In this document: positions 30,794 through 39,041 of the stretch, piece after piece
Numbering within the stretch: position 1 is the first letter of the stretch
Layout: each line of letters starts with the position of its first letter
Source of the DNA: an uncultured Bacillota bacterium
Lineage (GTDB): Bacteria; Bacillota_I; Bacilli_A; Erysipelotrichales; Erysipelotrichaceae
Reading direction: 5' to 3'
Assembly (NCBI GenBank): GCA_946537295.1
Contig: CAMNFQ010000003.1
Location: 1 to 50,199 of the forward strand
Length of the DNA stretch: 50,199 nucleotides
Position numbers and translations under genes: made by a program
The notes under the pieces: model-generated
The model's database searches: none
What the model was told of the DNA's origin: nothing
What the model saw: only the letters and a program-made list of their open reading frames with translations

Positions 30794-32044
30794 CTCTTTG
30801 TTTTCATTTTCCTTGAAAGTGATTTTTATCTGGTTAACTTTCTTAGAATCCGCATCCGTTACTTCAATATGCATATTCTTGTAATCGAAGCTATCACCTT
30901 TAACCGGAATCTTATCAAGCATATCGATAACCCAGGCAGAAGTTGTATTGAACTCATAGTCTTCATCTGCTTCAATACCAAAATGTTCAAACATGTCTTC
31001 ATAATCAACATCAGCCTTTACTAGATAGGTATTGTCATCGATCTTTTTATAATATTCGATAACTTCATCATGTTCATCATAGATCTCACCAACCAGTTCT
31101 TCCAAGATATCTTCCATAGTGATGATTCCCTGAGTTCCCCCATATTCATCAACAACGACCGCCATGTGCGTCTTGTTTGTCTGGAACTGTTTTAAAAGTG
31201 AAGAAATCTTAACCTGTGGCGAAGTGAAGATTACTTCCTTCAGGATCTCTTTGATGTTTGTAGATTTTTCATATAAAAGATGATAATAGAAGTCTTTTTC
31301 AATCAGAACACCAATTATATTATCAATATTGTTTTCATATACCGGTAATCTGGAATATCCGGAATCACGATACTTAAGTTCGATTTCTTCAATTGAATCT
31401 TCATTCAGATCAACAGCAATAACATCGATTCTTGGTGTCAGGATTTCGCCGACGTCAAGATCATTGAATTCTAAGGCGTTAGTAATCAGATCAGCTTCAT
31501 GGTCTTCAATATCACCTTCTTCGTTTGCTTCTTCAACCATTGTGATAAATTCATCTGTCGAATAGGTTTCGGAATTGTTTTTAAAGATATTGGCAAACAT
31601 CTTTTCCATATATTCAAATACAAATGTAAGTGGAGAAAAGATAAAGACCAAAAAACGCAAGATTGGTGTTACTGCCATGGCAAATCTTTCCGGAATATAT
31701 TTTGCGATGTTTTTCGGAACGATTTCACCAACGATCATAATCAATAATGTCATAACGATTGATGATACTGTGACACCATTGTCACCAAGCATCTTGGTGA
31801 AGAATACAGTAGCTAAAGATGCTGAAACGACATTAACGATCGTATTTCCAATAAGGATCGTTGTGAGAAGCTTTGAAAAATTCTCTGCCAGATTATAAGC
31901 CTGTTCTGCCCTTTTATTTCCTGAATTAGCGAGAGCCTTCAGTTTGATCTTATTTAAGGAAGAAAACGCTGTTTCAGATGCAGAAAAGAAACTGTAGCAT
32001 AACACCAACAGAATAATGATTGTTAATAGATTGGAATTATTCAT
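30782..32044 (-). CDS. CNNM/CorC-type membrane protein (hemolysin-C family)
   Basis: A 420-residue protein. The N-terminal DUF21 membrane domain (about 1-150, with FSASETAFSSLNKIKLKAL, 19 residues, and GEIVPKNIAKY) is followed by a CBS pair (about 200-325, with LTPRIDVIAVD and VVDEYGGTQGIITMEDILEE, 20 residues). A C-terminal CorC_HlyC domain follows (about 345-410). Members are linked to magnesium or cobalt efflux and Mg homeostasis; hemolysin activity is a legacy label. The ATG has a GAGGTG site that lies inside a 23-codon upstream ORF overlapping this start by 8 bases. Confidence 0.9.
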   Translation of the reverse strand: MNNSNLLTIIILLVLCYSFFSASETAFSSLNKIKLKALANSGNKRAEQAYNLAENFSKLLTTILIGNTIVNVVSASLATVFFTKMLGDNGVTVSSIVMTLLIMIVGEIVPKNIAKYIPERFAMAVTPILRFLVFIFSPLTFVFEYMEKMFANIFKNNSETYSTDEFITMVEEANEEGDIEDHEADLITNALEFNDLDVGEILTPRIDVIAVDLNEDSIEEIELKYRDSGYSRLPVYENNIDNIIGVLIEKDFYYHLLYEKSTNIKEILKEVIFTSPQVKISSLLKQFQTNKTHMAVVVDEYGGTQGIITMEDILEELVGEIYDEHDEVIEYYKKIDDNTYLVKADVDYEDMFEHFGIEADEDYEFNTTSAWVIDMLDKIPVKGDSFDYKNMHIEVTDADSKKVNQIKITFKENENKEKDK

Positions 32045-32108
32045 AAAAACACCTCATTTCTGAAGTGCAATAGCTACACGGTAAAGGAACTTCGTCTAAC
32101 TTTTTCAT
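32037..32108 (-). CDS. Small 23-codon Cys-rich ORF overlapping the CNNM gene start
   Basis: A minus-strand ORF begins ATG at 32108-32106 and encodes MKKLDEVPLPCSYCTSEMRC followed by FYE and TAA at 32039-32037. Three Cys occur in C-x2-C-x5-C spacing. It sits directly behind a good promoter (extended -10 ending 11 bases upstream). Its last codons overlap the CNNM ATG by 8 bases, and it contains the CNNM ribosome site. It could be a leader peptide that couples CNNM translation, or a tiny metal-binding protein. No SD precedes it, so its expression is unproven. Confidence 0.45.
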   Translation of the reverse strand: MKKLDEVPLPCSYCTSEMRCFYE

Positions 32109-32119
32109 AACAATTAAGT

Positions 32120-32148
32120 ATTTTAACAGATAATAATTATATTTACAA
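32120..32148 (-). promoter_or_regulatory. Promoter of the small ORF / CNNM gene
   Basis: Minus-strand TTGTAA (32148-32143), 17-base spacer, TAAAAT (32125-32120) preceded by TG, giving an extended -10. Transcription would start only a few bases before the small ORF. Confidence 0.65.
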
Positions 32149-32161
32149 CTTATATGGAAGC

Positions 32162-32187
32162 AGAAAAAAAGCACCGTAGTGCTTTTT
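32162..32187 (-). terminator. Terminator of ftsA-ftsZ
   Basis: AAAAAGCAC pairs with GTGCTTTTT (32187-32179 with 32174-32166) with a 4-base loop and T run. The ftsZ TAA at 32188-32186 overlaps the stem base. Confidence 0.9.
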
Positions 32188-33316
32188 AGATTCTGGTTTT
32201 GAAGAATGAAGGTACATCTTCATCGTCTTCGTTGCTTACAACTTCCTCAATATTTGGTTTATGTACTTGTTCATTTGGAAGACGTGGAGACTGATTTGCC
32301 TGAGGTCGATCAAATATCAGATCAGGTTCAGGCTGTGCATTAATTACAGTAGTTGTATGCTTGGTATTTGGAAGATCAAATCCTGTAGCAATTACGGTAA
32401 CAATGATAGCTTCTCCAAGTGAGTCGTTAATTGCGACACCATAGATAATATCGATGTCATTACCTGCAGCTTCCTTGATGAAATCTACAGCAATTGAAGA
32501 ATCCTGTAAAGAGATATTTGGACCACCAGTTATATTGATAATAGCAGATTTAGCACCTTTAATATTAGCTTCAAGTAATGGCGATCTGATAGCTCTGGCT
32601 GCAGCTTCCTTAGCCTTGTTTTCACCCTGAGCCATACCAATACCGATTAAAGCTGTTCCTTTGCCAGACATTACAGTCTTGATGTCAGCGAAATCCAGAT
32701 TGATGAATGCTGGAACCGCAATCAGATCAGTAATTGTCTGAACGCCTTGTCTTAGGACATTATCGGCTTCCTTGAATGATTCCTGCATAGGGATCTTACC
32801 GATAACACTTAACAGCTGATTATTTGAAACAATAATAAGAGAATCAACATACTGTTTGATCTGTTCGATACCGACATTAGCCTGATCCATTCTCTTTCTT
32901 CCTTCAAAGTCGAATGGTTTTGTGACGATACCAACGATCAGAGCACCCATTTCTCTGGCAAATTTGGCAAATAATGGAGCAGCACCTGTACCGGTTCCTC
33001 CACCCATACCACAGGTAATAAAGACCATATCAGCACCTGATAGAGCTTTTTTGATCTCTTCTTGCGATTCTAAAGCAGCTTTTTGTCCCATTTCTGGATT
33101 TCCACCAGCACCCAGACCTTTTGTGAGTTCTTTTCCTAAAACGATCTTATTAGGACATTTTGAAAGATTCAATGACTGAATATCAGTATTACAGACGTAG
33201 AAATCTACTCCCTTTACTCCATCATTGACCATTCGGCTTACGGCATTACAGCCAGCTCCACCGATTCCAAATACCTTTATTCTTGCGACCTGATTATATT
33301 CCGGTTTTACAGTCAT
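32186..33316 (-). CDS. ftsZ: Cell division protein FtsZ
   Basis: A 376-residue tubulin homologue that polymerises with GTP into the Z-ring. The nucleotide-binding [11 protein letters not shown] is near the N-terminus and the tubulin signature [10 protein letters not shown] near residue 105. The T7-loop region [11 protein letters not shown] provides the catalytic Asp for the adjacent subunit. After a variable linker the C-terminal peptide [10 protein letters not shown] is conserved, indicating that FtsA/SepF-type tethers still bind. It starts directly after the FtsA-like gene. Its stop is in the terminator stem. Confidence 0.98.
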   Translation of the reverse strand: MTVKPEYNQVARIKVFGIGGAGCNAVSRMVNDGVKGVDFYVCNTDIQSLNLSKCPNKIVLGKELTKGLGAGGNPEMGQKAALESQEEIKKALSGADMVFITCGMGGGTGTGAAPLFAKFAREMGALIVGIVTKPFDFEGRKRMDQANVGIEQIKQYVDSLIIVSNNQLLSVIGKIPMQESFKEADNVLRQGVQTITDLIAVPAFINLDFADIKTVMSGKGTALIGIGMAQGENKAKEAAARAIRSPLLEANIKGAKSAIINITGGPNISLQDSSIAVDFIKEAAGNDIDIIYGVAINDSLGEAIIVTVIATGFDLPNTKHTTTVINAQPEPDLIFDRPQANQSPRLPNEQVHKPNIEEVVSNEDDEDVPSFFKTRI

Positions 33317-34576
33317 TTAGTTTTCCCCCTTTTCAACATATTGTCTGAATAGATTTTTGATCCTGGTGGTAATTGTCTCACCTTCTGAATCGAGTTCTTT
33401 CTGGTCGATCAGAGAATCATATTTAAGTAAATCTATGCAGTTAACATCCAGGTTATTCATTAATACTTTATCACGATAGATGAAGAAAGCACCATAAAGT
33501 GCTGCAAAAGCAGGATCTCTTATACCGATTGTATCGGGATAATAGGTTGTGGTCTTGCATTCCGCCTTCTTGGCGATCATATCAGCCAAAGCATCCATCT
33601 GTTCCCCTTCTCCAGTGATTATAATGTTGGCACCCGCATCAATTATCGGTTTACACATGGTTACCAGCTTATCACTTAACGCATTGAGTGGAACTTCAAT
33701 TGCTTCATTCAACATTCTGGTACTGATGGTTCTTGTGACGCCCTGATCCATCCATGCATAGATAATGTCATCAGGATATTCATCATTAAAGTTAACAGAA
33801 TATTTTACTAATTTTTCAATATCGTTATATGGCATTGAATAGATCCTGTATATTCTGTTTATCAGAGAATTCAGGCCATCAAATACCACTTCTGTTGATA
33901 CCAGTTTTCCTTTAGAAAGAAGCGAAAGATATGTGCAGGATTTATGGACATCCATGATGATGATATTCCTGCTTAAGGATTCTTCAAATAAGGCAGCTTC
34001 CTTAGCTAAGGCATAGGAATTAAGACAGATATCAAGAACCTTGATCCCACTTTCTTCAACAGCTGATACATATTCATAACAGACATTGATATCCATGCAT
34101 AACAGATCGATATCAACGATAAGATCTGTACATAATTCATTTTCCGGAAGTCTTCTAGTGCTGATACCATTAACCGTATATTTAACGATCATCGGATTAA
34201 CGACCATCACATCCTTATCAATAGCGGTCTTTAGTGAATTGGTTACAGCTCTAGCTATATCTTCCTTTCTGACCATACCATTTTCGATCAGAACCTTACT
34301 TTTAAGCGGAAAACGCTTGAAATTATAAGCCGGTAATACAAGTAAAACCTGTTCAATAGCTGCACCCAACTTTGTTGAACAGTCATTAATAGCATTCTTT
34401 ATATCATTGTGCAGTTTCTCTTTATTGACAACTTTAAAATCACGTATAGCATCAGTTGTATATTTCTCTGCCCTGATAATATTAAAACGGGTATTGAAAT
34501 ATTCCCCGATCAGTATTTTTATCTCATTTTCGCTCAGTTCCAATGCGACGTATATCTGTTTTATATTATTACCCAT
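33317..34576 (-). CDS. ftsA: Divergent FtsA-like cell division protein
   Basis: A 419-residue actin-fold protein directly upstream of ftsZ, the position of FtsA. FtsA anchors FtsZ to the membrane. The order of segments and the C-terminal amphipathic stretch TRIKNLFRQYVEKGEN fit FtsA. The ATP-binding loops are poorly kept: YVALELSENEIKILIGE replaces a DIGTS-type phosphate-1 loop, IIMDVHKSCTYLSLL replaces DIGGGTT, and ITGEGEQMD replaces TGGGA. I choose the ATG at 34576 because the longer start overlaps the promoter; TAAAAT (extended -10) lies 8 bases upstream and there is no SD. Confidence 0.78.
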   Translation of the reverse strand: MGNNIKQIYVALELSENEIKILIGEYFNTRFNIIRAEKYTTDAIRDFKVVNKEKLHNDIKNAINDCSTKLGAAIEQVLLVLPAYNFKRFPLKSKVLIENGMVRKEDIARAVTNSLKTAIDKDVMVVNPMIVKYTVNGISTRRLPENELCTDLIVDIDLLCMDINVCYEYVSAVEESGIKVLDICLNSYALAKEAALFEESLSRNIIIMDVHKSCTYLSLLSKGKLVSTEVVFDGLNSLINRIYRIYSMPYNDIEKLVKYSVNFNDEYPDDIIYAWMDQGVTRTISTRMLNEAIEVPLNALSDKLVTMCKPIIDAGANIIITGEGEQMDALADMIAKKAECKTTTYYPDTIGIRDPAFAALYGAFFIYRDKVLMNNLDVNCIDLLKYDSLIDQKELDSEGETITTRIKNLFRQYVEKGEN

Positions 34577-34584
34577 ACATTGTA

Positions 34585-34593
34585 ATTTTAGCA
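34585..34593 (-). promoter_or_regulatory. Extended -10 promoter of ftsA-ftsZ
   Basis: Minus-strand TGCTAAAAT. The -10 ends 8 bases before the ATG at 34576, so transcription should start at about the first codon. Confidence 0.55.
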
Positions 34594-34633
34594 TAATTTA
34601 AATAGATCGTATTAAATAAAAGCGTAAATACAT

Positions 34634-34662
34634 TTGCATTTATAAAACAGTTATGATAAAGT
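34634..34662 (+). promoter_or_regulatory. Promoter of rpmB
   Basis: TTGCAT (34634-34639), 17-base spacer, TAAAGT (34657-34662), then a leader with AAAGGGGG before the ATG at 34698. Confidence 0.65.
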
Positions 34663-34697
34663 AATATAGCATTTGAATAAGAAAGGGGGCAAGCTGT

Positions 34698-34892
34698 ATG
34701 TCAAGAGTTTGTGCTATCACTGGTAAAAAACAGATGTCTGGTAATAACCGTTCACATTCACTTCGTGCTACACGCCGTAAATGGAATGTAAATCTTCAGA
34801 CCGTTACAATGATGGTTGATGGTAAACCAAAGAAGGTTCGCGTTTCTGCCCGCGCACTCAGAACTTTAAAAAATCAGGCTAAGGCAGCATAA
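34698..34892 (+). CDS. rpmB: 50S ribosomal protein L28
   Basis: A 64-residue ribosomal protein with the L28 pattern [29 protein letters not shown] and [12 protein letters not shown]. It has no zinc-binding Cys quartet, so it is the zinc-independent form. It is monocistronic, divergent from ftsA and convergent with rpe, as in Bacillus where rpmB faces the priA-rpe cluster. A strong GGGGG ribosome site precedes it. Confidence 0.97.
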   Translation: MSRVCAITGKKQMSGNNRSHSLRATRRKWNVNLQTVTMMVDGKPKKVRVSARALRTLKNQAKAA

Positions 34893-34916
34893 CTTCCGCA
34901 AGGAAGTTTTTATTTT
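34891..34916 (+). terminator. Terminator of rpmB
   Basis: AACTTCC pairs with GGAAGTT (34891-34897 with 34902-34908) with a GCAA tetraloop, then TTTATTTT. The stop codon overlaps the stem by two bases. Confidence 0.9.
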
Positions 34917-35560
34917 GCGGTTCTGAGTTTATCAATGTTTTCTTTAATACTTCCTTCAAAGACATATGATCCTGCTACCAGTACATCAGTACCACATTGT
35001 CTTAAGATAGCGGCATTCTTATCATTAACTCCCCCATCAACTTCAATCAGATACTGCAGATGAAAAATCTTGCGATAATCATCGAGTTTTTTGATCTTCA
35101 TAATGGAATCTTCTATGAAAGACTGACCACCAAAGCCAGGCTCAACTGACATTACCAGACAGATATCAATCTGTGATAATAAAGGTTGTATTGCATCAAC
35201 TGGTGTTTTTGGTTTGATTGACAGACCTGCCTTGATGTGCATGGCATGGATCTTGTCGATCAGTTCCAGACATTTGATAGGATTATCTAAAGCTTCATAA
35301 TGAAAAATAATTGAATCTGCCCCAGCTTTGGCAAATACTTCCGAATAATAGAATGGATCATCAACCATCAGATGTACATCAAGAAATAAGGGAGAATTGC
35401 GACGGAATGTTTTGAATATTGCTGGACCAAAAGAAAGATTAGGTACAAAATGACCATCCATAACATCAAAATGAATCCAGTCAGCATTATTGTTTAAATC
35501 ATAGATCTGGTTCTTAAAATCATCAAAATGCATTGAAAGAATTGATGGTGCAATAATCAT
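34910..35560 (-). CDS. rpe: Ribulose-phosphate 3-epimerase
   Basis: A 216-residue TIM-barrel epimerase interconverting ribulose 5-phosphate and xylulose 5-phosphate in the pentose phosphate pathway. Family motifs: APSILSMHFDDF, HFDVMDGHFVPNLSFG (metal His and Asp), DVHLMVDDP, MSVEPGFGGQSF and VDGGVNDKNA (phosphate and catalytic Asp). It follows prkC by 3 bases; rsgA, which lies between them in Bacillus, is missing. It is the last gene of the priA operon. Confidence 0.96.
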   Translation of the reverse strand: MIIAPSILSMHFDDFKNQIYDLNNNADWIHFDVMDGHFVPNLSFGPAIFKTFRRNSPLFLDVHLMVDDPFYYSEVFAKAGADSIIFHYEALDNPIKCLELIDKIHAMHIKAGLSIKPKTPVDAIQPLLSQIDICLVMSVEPGFGGQSFIEDSIMKIKKLDDYRKIFHLQYLIEVDGGVNDKNAAILRQCGTDVLVAGSYVFEGSIKENIDKLRTAK

Positions 35561-35563
35561 GAT

Positions 35564-37240
35564 TTATTCTCCTTTGCTGTAATAGTAAATTTTAACTGTA
35601 TCTATTGTATCTTTATCAATCGACATACCTAATACCGGATCAGTTTTAATGACAGTATCAGCGCCGGCATTATTAAGTTCTTCTTCTGTAAAATCTGATA
35701 TATCTTCTTTTACCAGTTCATAATCAATATTGTTTTCTTCCAGATAGTTTCCTGCATCCTTAATACTCCAGCCGATCAGATCAGCCAGAACGATCTCGTT
35801 ATTTGATAAGGCATATTTGATTGTGATCTCGTTGTTTAAAGATGAGTCATATTTATAGCCTGGTTCAAGAGACTGTTCTATGACTTTTCCTTTCTGCTCA
35901 TCATCTGATGTTTCTACAGCAGTCTTTTTAACCTTGAAATTCAAAGACTGCAGTTGCTGTTCAGCAGCTAAATAATCCATGCCTACATAATTACCTAAGA
36001 TTGAATATAATCCATTAGAGACCGTAATTTTTACTTTAGTACCGATTTCTACTTCTTCATCAGCTGCCGGATTTGAAGAAATAATTAAATCTTTTTCTAT
36101 ATCATCAGATAAGATCCAGGTAATACGTGAATCATCCACTTCCAGATTCTTTTCTGCCAGAATATCTTTCGCTTCCTGAACAGTCATATTTCTTAGATCA
36201 GGGACCTTGACTGTCTTGGTTCCTCCTCCAATAACGCCAGACAGGAAAAGAACCAAGAGCAGAATGATAATTGATAATAGCGAGATAGAAATAAGGAACA
36301 TAACCGAAAATGCAGATCTTTTTTTCTTGGAATTGCTATCGGAAAGATCCGAAATATGTACATTATTCTTCTTTGCAGTTTTATTATCAGTACTGCCGAA
36401 TTTAACTTTAGGATCATTACGATGTTCCTTTTTCAGACATACATTAAGATCCTGAATCATTAAAGCTATATTCTTATATCTGTTTTGCGGATTTTTAGCT
36501 GTAGCTCTAATGATGATGTTTTCTACAGATTGAGGTATTTCCGGATTAATTGATCTTACTGATGGTATTTCTTCTTTAATGTGTCTTAAAGCGACCTGAA
36601 CAGGAGTATCGGCTTTAAAAGGAACATCTCCAGTAAGTAATTCATAAAAGACTATTCCTAAAGAATATATGTCTGATTGCATAGTAGCGTGTTTACCTTT
36701 GGAAAGTTCAGGCGCAAGATAATGCACAGAGCCAATAACTGAATCTTTGTGAGTTATCTGCATTGATCCACTAGCTAAAGCAATACCAAAATCAGATAGT
36801 TTGATCGTTCCATCATCCTTGATCAGAACATTCTGCGATTTGACATCACGATGGATAAGATTATTACGATGAGCTTCCATCAAAGCACCTGCCAGCTGTT
36901 TGATCATCCAGACAGCTTCCTTATATGGGATAGGTCCTCTTTTCTTGATCAGCTGTTTTAAAGTATATCCTTTGACATACTCCATAACGATATAGTGACG
37001 ATCTCCATCATCTCCTACATCATATACATCAACTATATTTGGATGAGAAAGCTTGGTTACGGCACCAGCTTCCCTTTTAAATCTTTCTAAAGCCAGATCA
37101 TCATCGGCCATGTCGGATTTAAGAATTTTAACGGCAACGTCCCTTTTTAAGATCTCATCAAAAGCAAGGTAGACATCAGCCATTCCACCTCTTCCGATCA
37201 GTTTAACAATTCTGTAACGGTTACCGATATATTCAGACAT
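35564..37240 (-). CDS. prkC: Serine/threonine protein kinase with PASTA repeats (PrkC/Stk)
   Basis: A 558-residue membrane kinase. The cytoplasmic Hanks-type domain (about 1-270) has glycine loop GRGGMADVY, Lys38 (VAVKIL), catalytic HRDVKSQN and DFGIA. A basic juxtamembrane linker leads to one membrane helix around 310-340 (VMFLISISLLSIIILL). About three extracellular PASTA repeats follow (VPDLRNMTVQEAKDIL and later copies), which bind muropeptides and lipid II in the family. It shares a one-base overlap with its phosphatase PrpC, the usual kinase-phosphatase pair controlling growth and cell wall synthesis. Confidence 0.95.
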   Translation of the reverse strand: MSEYIGNRYRIVKLIGRGGMADVYLAFDEILKRDVAVKILKSDMADDDLALERFKREAGAVTKLSHPNIVDVYDVGDDGDRHYIVMEYVKGYTLKQLIKKRGPIPYKEAVWMIKQLAGALMEAHRNNLIHRDVKSQNVLIKDDGTIKLSDFGIALASGSMQITHKDSVIGSVHYLAPELSKGKHATMQSDIYSLGIVFYELLTGDVPFKADTPVQVALRHIKEEIPSVRSINPEIPQSVENIIIRATAKNPQNRYKNIALMIQDLNVCLKKEHRNDPKVKFGSTDNKTAKKNNVHISDLSDSNSKKKRSAFSVMFLISISLLSIIILLLVLFLSGVIGGGTKTVKVPDLRNMTVQEAKDILAEKNLEVDDSRITWILSDDIEKDLIISSNPAADEEVEIGTKVKITVSNGLYSILGNYVGMDYLAAEQQLQSLNFKVKKTAVETSDDEQKGKVIEQSLEPGYKYDSSLNNEITIKYALSNNEIVLADLIGWSIKDAGNYLEENNIDYELVKEDISDFTEEELNNAGADTVIKTDPVLGMSIDKDTIDTVKIYYYSKGE

Positions 37241-37965
37241 TATTTCTCGACCAGTACGATAGTTATATTATCGTAGCCACCTTTCATAAGAGAAATATCT
37301 TTCAGTTCTATTGCTTTTTCTTCGACAGACATATCTGGATCTAATACTATCTTGGCTATTTCATCATCACTTACATAGGCATGAAGTCCATCAGAACAGA
37401 TAAGATAATATTCCATATCTTTAACTTTATGTAAATCAGCAGAACACTCACCATAGATACCAATGGCTTTAACCAGATAATGCTTCTTAGGGTGATTCAG
37501 TGATTCTTCATAGGTGATCTGTCCTTTTTCCAGCATCTGATTAACTAAGGTGTGATCAGTTGTAAGATGAATGATACGATCATCAATAAAGCCATATACT
37601 CTGGAATCACCACAGTTGATGCTGATTGTACCCTTTTCAGTTATAAGGATACCAGTAAGAGTTGTACCCATTCCTGAATATTCTTCATATTGATTAGAAA
37701 GATTGAAGATATGTTTATTAGCAACCGAGATATGATATCTGAGGTAATTCATCGCATCTTCAAGAGCTTCAAAAGGACCGGATTGCACAAAATTAGTCTC
37801 AAAATATTTGATAAGTTCGCCACTGGCAACTTCGCCTGCCTTACCACCACCGATACCATCAGCAACCAGAACTAAAAAATCGCCATAAGAATTTGTTATG
37901 GCAATATAAGAATCCTGATTCTTTTCTCTGACCAGACCGGTATCAGTTATACAAAAATATTCCAT
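37240..37965 (-). CDS. prpC: PP2C-family protein phosphatase (PrpC/Stp)
   Basis: A 241-residue metal-dependent Ser/Thr phosphatase that reverses PrkC phosphorylation. Metal-binding blocks are REKNQDSY, VADGIGGGKAGEVAS, NCGDSRVYGF, TDHTLVNQM, and late SDGLHAYVSDDE and GGYDNITIVL. All family acidic residues appear present. It lies 41 bases after rlmN; a TACAAT box 6 bases before its ATG (37977-37972) could be an internal promoter for the phosphatase-kinase pair. Confidence 0.95.
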   Translation of the reverse strand: MEYFCITDTGLVREKNQDSYIAITNSYGDFLVLVADGIGGGKAGEVASGELIKYFETNFVQSGPFEALEDAMNYLRYHISVANKHIFNLSNQYEEYSGMGTTLTGILITEKGTISINCGDSRVYGFIDDRIIHLTTDHTLVNQMLEKGQITYEESLNHPKKHYLVKAIGIYGECSADLHKVKDMEYYLICSDGLHAYVSDDEIAKIVLDPDMSVEEKAIELKDISLMKGGYDNITIVLVEK

Positions 37966-38006
37966 ATCTCTATTGTATCCTGTTTTAGAAAAGATTACTC
38001 AGTAAA

Positions 38007-39041
38007 TCAATGTTCAGTTTTATTGGCACGAAGCTGTCCACAGGCGGCATCGATGTCAGTTCCCCTTTTCTGTCTGAGCGTAACAGATACCCCGTTCTTC
38101 TTTAAAAGATCATAGAAGCGCAAAGCGTTTTCTTCATCAGAAGTTTCAAAATCCTTTTCTTTAACTTTGTTGTAAGGAATCAGATTGATATAAGCATTCA
38201 TCCCTTTAAGAAGATCCTTGATCTGTTTTGCTTCGGTTGGAGAATCATTGACGCCTTTAAGAAGCAGATATTCAAAAGTAAGACGACGATTATTTACTGA
38301 TGAATAATCTCTTAATGCTTTAAACAGTTCATTTAAAGGATAAGCCTTATTTATAGGCATCAGTTTAGATCTTAATTCATCGTTTGGCGCATGAAGAGAA
38401 ATTGCCAGATTATATTGCAGATCCTCTTTCGCAAATCTGTTGATTGAAGGCACAACACCACAGGTTGATATAGAAATATGTCTTGCGCCTATCTGCAAGC
38501 CAAAAGGATCATTAAGGATAGACATAGCCTTCATGACGTTATCATAGTTATCAAATGGTTCACCTGTACCCATGACTACGATATTACCAAGTCTTTGTTC
38601 ATCTAGATCAAGTTCCTTTTGAATCATCAGAGCCTGACTTACAATTTCTCCGGCAGTGAGATCACGCTGTTTTTTTAATAAGCCGGAAGCACAAAAACTG
38701 CAGCCCATATTACAGCCAACCTGCGAAGAAAGACAGGCAGAAAAACCATAGTCAAATACCATCAGCACTGATTCAACTAATGATCCATCAGAAAACCTGA
38801 ATAGGAATTTTTTAGTTCCGTCTTTTGATACCTGTTTTTCGGCAATTTCTGGTAGTTTAATTTCAAGATCTTTTTCCAGCTGATCGATCATCTTTTTGGA
38901 GATATCACTCATCTGAGAAAAAGAAGATATTCTTTTATCATATAACCAGCGGAAAATCTGTTTGGCGTGAAATGGCTTCAACTCATTTTCCTTAAGATAA
39001 TCCTGTAAATCTGAAAGACTTAAATCATATACCGATCTCAT
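38007..39041 (-). CDS. rlmN: Dual-specificity rRNA/tRNA adenine C2 methyltransferase RlmN
   Basis: A 344-residue radical SAM enzyme that methylates A2503 of 23S rRNA and A37 of several tRNAs. The radical SAM cluster motif is C-x3-C-x2-C in CNMGCSFCASG. The conserved GMGEP appears as VVMGTGEPFDNYDNV. The methyl-carrying Cys is in the C-terminal AACGQL, with an LRQKRGTDIDAACGQL block. An N-terminal accessory HhH-like domain is present (about 1-80). It overlaps rsmB by one base and is followed by prpC. Confidence 0.95.
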   Translation of the reverse strand: MRSVYDLSLSDLQDYLKENELKPFHAKQIFRWLYDKRISSFSQMSDISKKMIDQLEKDLEIKLPEIAEKQVSKDGTKKFLFRFSDGSLVESVLMVFDYGFSACLSSQVGCNMGCSFCASGLLKKQRDLTAGEIVSQALMIQKELDLDEQRLGNIVVMGTGEPFDNYDNVMKAMSILNDPFGLQIGARHISISTCGVVPSINRFAKEDLQYNLAISLHAPNDELRSKLMPINKAYPLNELFKALRDYSSVNNRRLTFEYLLLKGVNDSPTEAKQIKDLLKGMNAYINLIPYNKVKEKDFETSDEENALRFYDLLKKNGVSVTLRQKRGTDIDAACGQLRANKTEH

